From Moraxellaceae bacterium (GTDB lineage: Bacteria > Pseudomonadota > Gammaproteobacteria > Pseudomonadales > Moraxellaceae), in NCBI GenBank assembly GCA_003543245.1, contig DPJB01000019.1, positions 1 through 12,161 on the forward strand: a stretch of 12,161 bases of DNA, in the 5' to 3' direction. Made by a program: the position numbers and the translations under genes. Each line of letters opens with the position of its first letter. Position 1 is the stretch's first letter. Of this stretch, positions 1 to 5,786 are shown one piece after another. Under the pieces are notes generated by a model. The model was not told the DNA's origin, made no database searches, and saw nothing but the letters and a program-made list of their open reading frames with translations.

Positions 1-49
1 CCTTGCCGTTGCCGGTATAGACCTGAACCTTTCCTTCGGTCAGTGTCAT
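1..49 (-). CDS. Partial gene start, probable cob(I)alamin (corrinoid) adenosyltransferase, CobO/BtuR type
   Basis: Only the first 16 codons are in the window, running off the left edge. The ATG at 47-49 overlaps the etfA stop as ATGA. An AGGTG ribosome binding site lies six bases upstream inside etfA, so translational coupling is likely. The peptide reads MTLTEGKVQVYTGNGK, and the next codon begins with G. A short beta strand (VQVYTGNGKG) leading into a P-loop is typical of the N-terminus of CobO/BtuR enzymes. These transfer the adenosyl group of ATP to cob(I)alamin or cobyrinic acid diamide. The family call is an inference from very few residues. Another P-loop protein is possible. If correct, a B12 cofactor enzyme sits in the etf operon, which would fit acyl-CoA or propionate catabolism. 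Confidence 0.5.
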   Translation of the reverse strand, partial: MTLTEGKVQVYTGNGK

Positions 50-981
50 CTGGCGCACCTGGCCGTCATCGCCGGCACGAACTGCATCACGTCGGCCACC
101 ACCAGCACGTCGGCTATCTCACCGATCGGGGCATCCTTGTCCTTGTTGATGGCAATGATGAAATCCGCTTTCTTCATGCCTGCCAGATGCTGGATGGCAC
201 CGGAGATACCGACAGCCACGTACAACTGCGGTGCAACGACCTTACCGGTCTGACCGACCTGCATGTCGTTCGGCACAAAGCCTGCGTCCACAGCAGCACG
301 GGATGCACCGACTGCGGCACCCAGCTTGTCTGCCAGGCTGTACAGGATGCTGAAGTTTTCACCATTGCCCATGCCGCGGCCACCGGATACCACAATCTTG
401 GCACCAGCGAGTTCCGGACGGTCAGACTTGGCCAGCTCTTCGCCCACAAACGTCGACTTGCCAGCGTCGGCAACCACAGACACCGCCTCAACAGCAGCCG
501 AGCCACCAGTGGCAGCAGCAGCGTCAAAACCGGTCGGGCGCACTGTCAGCACCTTGATCGCATCCGTAGACTGCACGGTAGCGATGGCGTTGCCAGCGTA
601 GATCGGACGTTCGAAGGTGTCGGCAGAGACTACCCTAGAGATTTCGGAGATCTGGTTCACGTCCAGCAAGGCAGCCACACGCGGCAGGAAGTTCTTGCCG
701 TTGGTAGTGGCAGGCGCCAGGATGTGGCTGTAGCCCTTGCCCAGTTCGGCAACCAGCGCGCTGATGTTTTCAGCCAGCTGATGACCGTAGGCAGCGTTGT
801 CGGCAACCAGCACCTTGGCCACACCATCAATCTTGGCAGCAGCGTCAGCAGCAGCCTGGCAACCCTGACCGGCAACCAGCACATGGATGTCGCCACCGAT
901 AGCCTTGGCTGCGGTAACGGTATTGAGCGTGGCGCCCTTGATGGAGGCGTTGTCGTGTTCGGCGTATACGAGAATGCTCAT
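46..981 (-). CDS. etfA: Electron transfer flavoprotein alpha subunit
   Basis: Encodes 311 residues, the usual length. EtfA binds FAD and, with EtfB, carries electrons from acyl-CoA and related dehydrogenases to ETF:ubiquinone oxidoreductase in the membrane. The N-terminal domain (about 1-185) starts MSILVYAEHDN. The C-terminal FAD domain carries SGGRGM (199-204), the QTG turn (244-246) and GISGAIQHLAGM (258-269), the EtfA signature region, followed by AINKDKDAPI. Spacing from etfB is two bases, with an AGGTGA ribosome binding site seven bases before the ATG, so the two subunits are co-translated. The last residues (VPAMTARCAR) differ from the usual ending of the family, close to VPxLxxAL. They coincide with the overlap with the next gene. 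The function is secure. Confidence 0.96.
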   Translation of the reverse strand: MSILVYAEHDNASIKGATLNTVTAAKAIGGDIHVLVAGQGCQAAADAAAKIDGVAKVLVADNAAYGHQLAENISALVAELGKGYSHILAPATTNGKNFLPRVAALLDVNQISEISRVVSADTFERPIYAGNAIATVQSTDAIKVLTVRPTGFDAAAATGGSAAVEAVSVVADAGKSTFVGEELAKSDRPELAGAKIVVSGGRGMGNGENFSILYSLADKLGAAVGASRAAVDAGFVPNDMQVGQTGKVVAPQLYVAVGISGAIQHLAGMKKADFIIAINKDKDAPIGEIADVLVVADVMQFVPAMTARCAR

Positions 982-983
982 GT

Positions 984-1733
984 TCAGATCACCTTCGCTT
1001 CATTCTTCAGCTTGTCAACCAGCTCTTCCACGGTCTTGACCTTGATACCGGCCTTGCGATCAGCAGGCGGCTCAACCTTCAGGGTCTTCACGGTAGGAGC
1101 AGCATTCACGCCATAGTCAGCCGGGGACTTGGTGTCCAGTGGCTTCTTCTTGGCCTTCATGATGTTTGGCAGGGAGACGTAACGCGGCTCGTTCAGGCGC
1201 AGGTCAGTGGTGACCACGGCTGGCAGGCTCAGTTCGACAGTCTGCAGGCCACCGTCGATTTCACGGGTAACCTGGGCCTTGCCACCTTCAATCTTCACGA
1301 CAGAAGCAAAGGTACCCTGGGCGTAACCAGCAAGAGCAGCCAGCATCTGGCCAGTCTGGTTATTGTCGCCATCAATGGCCTGCTTGCCGAGGATGATCAG
1401 CTGGGGCTGTTCCTGATCGCAGATACCCTTGAGGATCTTGGCGATGGCCAGCGGCTGCACTTCTTCAGCGGTTTCAACGAGGATGCCGCGATCAGCGCCA
1501 AGCGCCATCGCAGTACGCAGCTGTTCCTGAGCGGCCGTCGGGCCAACAGTCACAACCACGATTTCGGTCACGATACCCTTTTCCTTGAGACGCACCGCTT
1601 CTTCAACAGCGATTTCGCAGAACGGGTTCATGGCCATCTTGACGTTGGCAAGCTCAACACCGGTCTTGTCCGCCTTGACGCGAACTTTCACGTTGTAATC
1701 AACAACGCGTTTGACAGCAACAAGAGCCTTCAT
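984..1733 (-). CDS. etfB: Electron transfer flavoprotein beta subunit
   Basis: Encodes 249 residues, standard for the family. EtfB binds AMP and docks the ETF dimer onto acyl-CoA dehydrogenases. It starts MKALVAVKRVVDYNVKVRVK. The ETF-beta signature lies at about 157-197: the run REIDGGLQTVELSLP, then TTDLRLNEPRY and LPNIMKAKKKP. The last is the recognition loop that inserts into partner dehydrogenases. An in-frame start 26 codons upstream is possible, but the ATG at 1731-1733 matches the family N-terminus and has GAGGA in front of it. A sigma70-like promoter lies about 100 bases upstream, after the tetR terminator, so etfB begins its own operon with etfA and the next gene. Confidence 0.96.
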   Translation of the reverse strand: MKALVAVKRVVDYNVKVRVKADKTGVELANVKMAMNPFCEIAVEEAVRLKEKGIVTEIVVVTVGPTAAQEQLRTAMALGADRGILVETAEEVQPLAIAKILKGICDQEQPQLIILGKQAIDGDNNQTGQMLAALAGYAQGTFASVVKIEGGKAQVTREIDGGLQTVELSLPAVVTTDLRLNEPRYVSLPNIMKAKKKPLDTKSPADYGVNAAPTVKTLKVEPPADRKAGIKVKTVEELVDKLKNEAKVI

Positions 1734-1809
1734 GGAATCCTCGGCTTGGTTGTTCAATGTGGGAGGTAAAGTGGGCAGGAAATGGAACCCTGACCCGAAA
1801 AGGCCACGC

Positions 1810-1838
1810 ATTTTGAAGGCTGACCCCAGCTAGGTCAA
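1810..1838 (-). promoter_or_regulatory. Predicted sigma70 promoter of etfBA, with overlapping inverted repeat
   Basis: Reading on the minus strand, TTGACC (1838-1833) and CAAAAT (1815-1810) are separated by exactly 17 bases. The start point would fall near 1803, giving a leader of about 70 bases before etfB. The -35 box lies within an inverted repeat, TGACC-N7-GGTCA at 1821-1837, which is a plausible operator. The -10 box matches the consensus at only four of six positions, so a moderate or regulated promoter is likely. Confidence 0.55.
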
Positions 1839-1880
1839 GTGACGCAAGACATGGACCACTGTCGTCAGAACTGCCAATGA

Positions 1881-1916
1881 CAAAGGCCGCTACCCCTTCC
1901 GGAGCAGCGGCCTTTG
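1881..1916 (-). terminator. Intrinsic terminator after the TetR-family gene
   Basis: A perfect 11-bp stem (CAAAGGCCGCT with AGCGGCCTTTG) starts 21 bases past the tetR stop codon. Read as minus-strand RNA, five further pairs (GCUCC with GGGGU, two of them G-U) close on a GGAA tetraloop, giving about 16 bp. On the plus strand the two wobble pairs become mismatches, so the structure favours the minus strand. The T residues lie mainly inside the stem and the tail is TCATTGG, so release efficiency is uncertain. It separates tetR from etfBA. Confidence 0.7.
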
Positions 1917-1937
1917 CTGCACAGACTGGCTGGAGGC

Positions 1938-2570
1938 CTATTTCTTGTGCCGGGTACGGTTACCCATGCGAACACCCGCACTCATCAGGAAGTCAAAGAA
2001 GTCATCCGGATCCTTGATGAACTTCTGGTAGAACTCCGACTTGCACAGGGCCGAGGCACCATGGGCCAGCGCCCAGGCGGCACAGATATGGTATTCCGGG
2101 GGCACATCGGCCAGCTTCTGCTCATCGATGCGGGCCTTCACGATGCTGGTGAGCTTGTCGAAGTTGGAGGCGCGAATCGCATGCAACTTGTCCAGCAACT
2201 GCGGCACGGCCTTGTCGGCCGTCAGCTTGGACTCAAGACGGTCAAACAGCAGGTATTTGTCCGGATCCTGCACGCGGAAGCGGAAATACTCGCGCATCAG
2301 GGCTTCCTTGTCGGCCAGTGCATCGACCCGGCGGAACAGATCGGCCAGTTCTTCCTCATAGCGAATCATGAGCAGGAGATAGATTTCGTTCTTGGTCTCG
2401 AAATGCTTGTAGATCGTGCCTTTGCCGATCCCGACCTTGTCCGCGATCATCTCGACCGTCACCCTGTCTTCACCCTGTTCGATGAAAAGCTGGAGTGCAC
2501 AATCCAGAATCGACTGCTCACGTTGCCGGAATTCCCGTGCCTTCTGGGTGGCCTTGGCCAAGTCACTCAT
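1938..2570 (-). CDS. TetR/AcrR-family transcriptional regulator
   Basis: Encodes 210 residues, typical for TetR proteins. The N-terminal DNA-binding domain spans about 15-62, with the helix-turn-helix at about 38-58 (TVEMIADKVGIGKGTIYKHF). Residues from about 65 on should form the helical ligand and dimer domain. This part is variable in the family, and I cannot infer the ligand. The ATG at 2568-2570 has GAGGGA upstream. It has its own promoter (2666-2695) and terminator (1881-1916). In Pseudomonas a TetR-type gene also lies just beyond tatD, so the position seems conserved. Being next to etfBA suggests, but does not show, control of etf or of acyl-CoA metabolism. Autoregulation would be normal for the family. 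Confidence 0.9.
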   Translation of the reverse strand: MSDLAKATQKAREFRQREQSILDCALQLFIEQGEDRVTVEMIADKVGIGKGTIYKHFETKNEIYLLLMIRYEEELADLFRRVDALADKEALMREYFRFRVQDPDKYLLFDRLESKLTADKAVPQLLDKLHAIRASNFDKLTSIVKARIDEQKLADVPPEYHICAAWALAHGASALCKSEFYQKFIKDPDDFFDFLMSAGVRMGNRTRHKK

Positions 2571-2665
2571 GTTGCCGTCCCTCTCAAAATCCGTTCTGGC
2601 TCAAAAGGAGCCTTTAAAAACGCGCATTGTCCTGACTTCAAAGTCTCTCGACAAGACATGCGCAC

Positions 2666-2695
2666 AGTATAGGCACCCGGACAACTCGATGACCA
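2666..2695 (-). promoter_or_regulatory. Predicted sigma70 promoter of the TetR-family gene
   Basis: On the minus strand TGGTCA (2695-2690) and TATACT (2671-2666, five of six matches) are 18 bases apart. Transcription would start near 2659, leaving a leader of about 90 bases. The -35 box overlaps the short palindrome TGACCAGTCA at 2690-2699, a candidate site for autorepression. Confidence 0.45.
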
Positions 2696-2865
2696 GTCAG
2701 TCCTGCCCAAAAAGAGCCGGAACCATGTCTCTGGTGGCATCTTGAGTGAAAGAAGACTGAACAATGCGCCTGCCGTACTGGCGAATCCCTGAAAGTGACC
2801 AATACTGACTCCATGCCGGCCACTGCCAGGCAGGTTGAGTCCGTGATTGCCAGAGATTGGTCTTG

Positions 2866-2899
2866 GCCCGGTTTCCCCCCCAGAAGCCGGGCTTTTTTT
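2866..2899 (+). terminator. Strong intrinsic terminator reading in the plus direction
   Basis: On the plus strand GCCCGGTTTC (2866-2875) pairs with GAAGCCGGGC (2883-2892) around a 7-base loop. This is ten pairs, one of them G-U, followed by seven T residues (2893-2899). On the minus strand the wobble pair becomes a C-A mismatch and no T tract follows the stem, so the terminator is directional. No plus-strand gene ends here. tatD on the minus strand stops at 2904, so the element lies just past its end in the opposite sense. Confidence 0.7.
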
Positions 2900-2903
2900 G
2901 CGC

Positions 2904-3671
2904 TCAACCAACCCCGAACAGACGTCGGAAGTTTTCAGTCGTCCGTTCGCCAATCTCCTCTGGCGCCACTCCACGAAGCTCGCCCAGCACATTCGCCACA
3001 TCAACCACATAGGCCGGCTGGTTAGTCTTGCCCCGGTAAGGAACAGGGGCCAGCCACGGCGAGTCTGTCTCAATGAGCATGCGATCCAGCGGCACCTTTT
3101 GTGCCACCTCACGCAACTCCACGGCATTGGCAAAGCTCACAATGCCCGAAAAGGAAATGTAGAAGCCAAGATCAATGGCTGCCTTCGCCATCTCCCAGTC
3201 TTCCGTGAAGCAATGCATGACACCCGACGTCGCGCCCTCCTCCCTGAGGATGGCGATGGTGTCGGCACGTGCCGCCCGTGTATGCACCACCAATGGCTTT
3301 CCGGTACGGCGAGAGGCCTCGATATGCTTGCGAAACCGACGCTGCTGATCGGCGGGATTTTCCTGCTCATAGTGATAATCAAGACCGGTTTCCCCAATCG
3401 CGACCACCTTGGGGTGTGCCGCCAGCTGGATCAATTGCTCGATTTCCGGCTCCAGCGAGTCCAGATGCAATGGATGCACGCCCACCGACGCCGACACATC
3501 GTCATAGGCCTCTGCCACCGCCAGCACATCCGGCAAAGTCTCCAGGTCAACACCGATGCAGAGGAAGTGTCCAACTCCACGGGCCCGGGCTGCCGTCAGG
3601 GCACCATCCAGGTCAGTCTTCAGTTTGGCAAAATCAAGACGGTCGAGATGGCAGTGCGAGTCAATATACAT
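2904..3671 (-). CDS. tatD: TatD-family metal-dependent DNase/hydrolase
   Basis: Encodes 255 residues, the usual size. TatD proteins are cytoplasmic TIM-barrel hydrolases with two metals. Characterised members are 3'-5' exonucleases or DNases linked to DNA repair, while the role of this paralogue type is less settled. The metal ligands are all visible: HxH at 6 and 8 (DSHCHLD), Glu94 in GETGLD, His130 (LVVH), His153 (MHCF) and Asp203 in ETDSPWLAP. A TTG start ten codons upstream is possible, but the ATG at 3669-3671 starts at the family motif (MYIDSHCHLD) and has AGGG eight bases upstream. It follows pilZ after 75 bases containing a hairpin. The pilZ-tatD pairing is the same in Pseudomonas. 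The symbol is used for the family; it could equally be called ycfH-like. Confidence 0.92.
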   Translation of the reverse strand: MYIDSHCHLDRLDFAKLKTDLDGALTAARARGVGHFLCIGVDLETLPDVLAVAEAYDDVSASVGVHPLHLDSLEPEIEQLIQLAAHPKVVAIGETGLDYHYEQENPADQQRRFRKHIEASRRTGKPLVVHTRAARADTIAILREEGATSGVMHCFTEDWEMAKAAIDLGFYISFSGIVSFANAVELREVAQKVPLDRMLIETDSPWLAPVPYRGKTNQPAYVVDVANVLGELRGVAPEEIGERTTENFRRLFGVG

Positions 3672-3706
3672 TGCAAAAACCCTGAAGCTTCTTACGGTCA
3701 AATAAC

Positions 3707-3728
3707 AAGGCCGGCAATCGCCGGCCTT
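3707..3728 (-). terminator. Hairpin between pilZ and tatD, weak terminator or attenuator
   Basis: A perfect 9-bp stem, AAGGCCGGC with GCCGGCCTT, closes a 4-base loop 18 bases past the pilZ stop. On the minus strand the following bases are GTTATTTGAC, a poor T tract. It could therefore act as a partial terminator or as a 3' stabiliser of the long upstream operon, letting some transcripts continue into tatD. Confidence 0.5.
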
Positions 3729-3746
3729 CGGAACAACAGAAACAGA

Positions 3747-4091
3747 TCACATCGTATTGGTCGGGCGGTCTGCCTGCAAAGCTCCGGCGAGAAAAGTCTC
3801 GATCTTGCGACGGGCCTTGTCGCCCTCATCGCCCGACAACTGGATACCCACACCAGCGGCACGCATGCCCTGATTGCGAGGGTTGATCCAGATGACCTTG
3901 CCGGTCACCGGAATACGCTCCGGATCATCCATCAGCGTGAGCAGCACAAACACTTCCTCGCCCAGCTTGCATTGACGAGTGATCGGCAGAAAAAGACCAC
4001 CACCTTTAACAAACGGCATGTAGCAGGAATACAGCGCCTGCTTGTCCTTGAAGTTTTGATTGATGATGCCGCCAGCACGAGGCATGTTCAT
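3747..4091 (-). CDS. pilZ: Type IV pilus assembly protein PilZ
   Basis: Encodes 114 residues, close to Pseudomonas PilZ. The founding PilZ protein is needed for type IV pilus biogenesis and twitching, and acts in the cytoplasm with PilB and FimX-type partners. Visible marks are LYSCYMPFVKGGGLFLP (20-36), LGEEVFVLLTL (43-53), VTGKVIWINP (62-71) and RAAGVGIQ (77-84). There is no RxxxR and no (D/N)xSxxG motif, so c-di-GMP binding is not expected, as in other true PilZ orthologues. A start 20 codons upstream is possible, but AGGAAG lies seven bases before the ATG at 4089-4091. A second ATG two codons later is spaced less well. It lies 35 bases after holB. The presence of pilZ predicts type IV pili elsewhere in the genome. 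Confidence 0.93.
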   Translation of the reverse strand: MNMPRAGGIINQNFKDKQALYSCYMPFVKGGGLFLPITRQCKLGEEVFVLLTLMDDPERIPVTGKVIWINPRNQGMRAAGVGIQLSGDEGDKARRKIETFLAGALQADRPTNTM

Positions 4092-4126
4092 AGGCAGACT
4101 TCCTGAAAAGCGTTCTTGTTGTGATC

Positions 4127-5152
4127 TCAGCGCGAGGTGAGCGCTACCCAATCGGAAAAGGTGGCATCAATTAATGCATTGCCCTGCACATTACCTGCCA
4201 GCAGGCGTTGCCTGTCTGCCAGACCCTGACGGAAGCGCAACAGGGCAGCCGGCTGGAAATGTGCCGACATGCGCTCGATTATAGGCGCGAGATCCCTGTG
4301 TTTGACAACTGTTGCTGCACCACTGGCAGCAACCACCAGATCATCCAGCAGACTGAGTAAGGCTACCAGCAGGGATTCGGCGCCCAGTGAATGCCAGCGC
4401 TGGGCCGTCACCAGCGCTGTCTGCCGCTGTTGCGTCAACTGCATGAGATCCTTGAGCAAGGGCTCTCGCTGCGAAAACCACTCGGCCTCGCGCAATGCCA
4501 GCGCGGCCAGTGGCGCCCCCCGGGACAGGGCGAGCAAGAGGCGAGCCTTTTGTTCATCGCCCACCTGGGGCACCAGCCAGGCCAGGGCATCTGCCTCGGC
4601 CGGTATCGGCAACGGCCGTTGCTGGCAACGACTGCGCAATGTTGGTGCCAGACTGAGTGGTTGTGATGTCAGCAGCATCAGTGCCGTATCCCGCCCTGGC
4701 TCCTCGAGCGTTTTCAGCAGGGCATTGGCGGCTTGCACATTGAGCAGGTGCGCTGGCGATAACACCACCACACGCCACCCTCCCATCTGTGCCGACTTCT
4801 CCGCAAACCCTACCAGTTCGCGAACCTGGTCCACCCGGATGGCCTTGGCTGTCTTTCCGGTTTTTTCATCGGTCAGTGTGGTCAGCCACATCAGATCGGG
4901 ATGCGTGCCTGCCGCGAGCAGGCTGCAACTCTTGCACTGGCCACAGGCCACGCCGTCACGGGGCTGATGACACAACAGGCGGGCAGCGAATGCCTTCGCA
5001 AAGCGCTCCTTGCCCAGGCCGTCTGCCCCGCTCAGCAACAGCGCATGCGGCAAGCGTTGCTGAACCAGCAACTCCTCCAGCGACTGCCAGAGTGACTGTT
5101 GCCAGGCATAGGCCCGGAAAGGGTAAGGAGCGCGAACCTCTGCCTCACTCAC
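4127..5152 (-). CDS. holB: DNA polymerase III subunit delta prime
   Basis: Encodes 341 residues. Delta prime is part of the clamp loader that places the beta clamp on primed DNA. The N-terminal AAA+ module has a degenerate P-loop (GADGLGKE, 42-49; Glu where Ser/Thr is usual). The zinc module has Cys61, 70, 73 and 76, the same spacing as in E. coli, then AGTHPD. The Walker B position reads VVVLSPAHLL and lacks the acidic pair. NALLKTLEEP follows, and the SRC motif at 174-176 serves as the arginine finger for the neighbouring subunit. This fits a stator subunit without ATPase activity. The start is GTG, overlapping the tmk stop as GTGA, so translation is probably coupled to tmk. Confidence 0.94.
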   Translation of the reverse strand: MSEAEVRAPYPFRAYAWQQSLWQSLEELLVQQRLPHALLLSGADGLGKERFAKAFAARLLCHQPRDGVACGQCKSCSLLAAGTHPDLMWLTTLTDEKTGKTAKAIRVDQVRELVGFAEKSAQMGGWRVVVLSPAHLLNVQAANALLKTLEEPGRDTALMLLTSQPLSLAPTLRSRCQQRPLPIPAEADALAWLVPQVGDEQKARLLLALSRGAPLAALALREAEWFSQREPLLKDLMQLTQQRQTALVTAQRWHSLGAESLLVALLSLLDDLVVAASGAATVVKHRDLAPIIERMSAHFQPAALLRFRQGLADRQRLLAGNVQGNALIDATFSDWVALTSR

Positions 5153-5784
5153 AGGCCCTGCTCCTGCAACCAGTCTTCCAGCGCCCGGGCAATACTCGCC
5201 TGCACATGCTCCAGCGGCCGACCTGCATCAATCACACGAAAGCGCCGCGGCTCCGCCTGTGCACGGGCACGATAGCCGGCACGCACACGCTCGAAAAAGG
5301 ACTCCTGCTCGGACTCAAAGCGATCCTTCTCCGCTCTCGCCTCGACCCGCGCCAACCCTTCCTGAACAGGCAAGTCCAGCAAAAGCGTCAAACCGGGACG
5401 CAATGTGCCTTGCACCAGTTGCTCCAGCGCAGCAATCGTCTGCAGAGAAAGATGCCGCCCGTATCCCTGATAGGCATACGTCGCATCCGTGAAGCGGTCA
5501 CACAAAACAAACTCACCCCGGGCCAGCGATGGCTGAATCACTTGCGACATATGCTGGGCACGCGCCGCGAACATGAGCAGCAGCTCGGCATCCGGAGCCA
5601 TTACTTCATCACGACGAGCCAGAAGCAATGCACGTATTTCTTCGGCCAGCGGAGTACCACCGGGCTCACGGGTGACCACCAGCGCAAGACCTCGGCGCAC
5701 GAAAAAATCACGGACAAATTCGAGGCAGGTACTCTTGCCTGCGCCCTCGCCCCCTTCCAGGGTAATGAAACGATTGACACTCAT
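5149..5784 (-). CDS. tmk: Thymidylate kinase (dTMP kinase)
   Basis: Encodes 211 residues, normal length. It phosphorylates dTMP to dTDP with ATP, an essential step in dTTP supply. Motifs seen are the P-loop GGEGAGKST (11-19), TREPGGTPLAEEIR (38-51), the DRF triad at 96-98 followed by SxxAYQG-like TDATYAYQGYGR, and a lid region of the E. coli type (VEARAEKDRFE, 147-157) with basic residues. It lies two bases after mltG and overlaps holB by four bases, inside the dense pabC-pilZ run. There is nothing unusual in the sequence. Confidence 0.97.
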   Translation of the reverse strand: MSVNRFITLEGGEGAGKSTCLEFVRDFFVRRGLALVVTREPGGTPLAEEIRALLLARRDEVMAPDAELLLMFAARAQHMSQVIQPSLARGEFVLCDRFTDATYAYQGYGRHLSLQTIAALEQLVQGTLRPGLTLLLDLPVQEGLARVEARAEKDRFESEQESFFERVRAGYRARAQAEPRRFRVIDAGRPLEHVQASIARALEDWLQEQGL

Positions 5785-5786
5785 GC

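Larger units (their letters stand above)
2571..2903. other. 333-base intergenic region between tatD and the TetR gene; possible plus-strand small RNA
   Basis: I find no convincing protein-coding gene here. The left third holds the tetR leader and promoter on the minus strand. The right third holds structure that makes sense only on the plus strand. There is a stem-loop at 2807-2841 (GACTC with GAGTC, then TGCC with GGCA), about 24 bases that look unpaired, and a strong plus-strand terminator at 2866-2899. That order (stem-loop, single-stranded stretch, terminator) resembles an Hfq-type small RNA. I could not find a good plus-strand promoter, so the 5' end is unknown and the RNA is only a hypothesis. 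Confidence 0.3.

Noticed and set aside
43..1116. Long plus-strand open frame (357 codons) opposite etfA and etfB
   Set aside because: It is the antisense shadow of two well-supported genes, spans their junction, has no recognisable domain and its composition is rich in His, Arg and Gly as expected for an antisense frame.
1845..1853. CAAGACATG found both here and at 2652-2660, in the two regions flanking tetR
   Set aside because: A 9-base match between regions of about 200 and 330 bases is expected roughly by chance, and its position relative to the promoter hexamers differs.
2764..2808. Fourteen-codon plus-strand open frame (ATG at 2764) in the tatD-tetR gap
   Set aside because: It is too short to judge, has only a weak purine-rich stretch upstream, and no family is recognisable. 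I treated the region as a possible RNA instead.
3672..3746. TTGACC just upstream of tatD as a -35 box for a tatD promoter
   Set aside because: No acceptable -10 hexamer lies 16-18 bases downstream, and the next TATATT is inside the tatD coding start.
2847..4106. 419-codon plus-strand open frame opposite tatD and pilZ
   Set aside because: It covers tatD, an intergenic hairpin and pilZ in antisense and starts inside the plus-strand terminator. No family features are visible.
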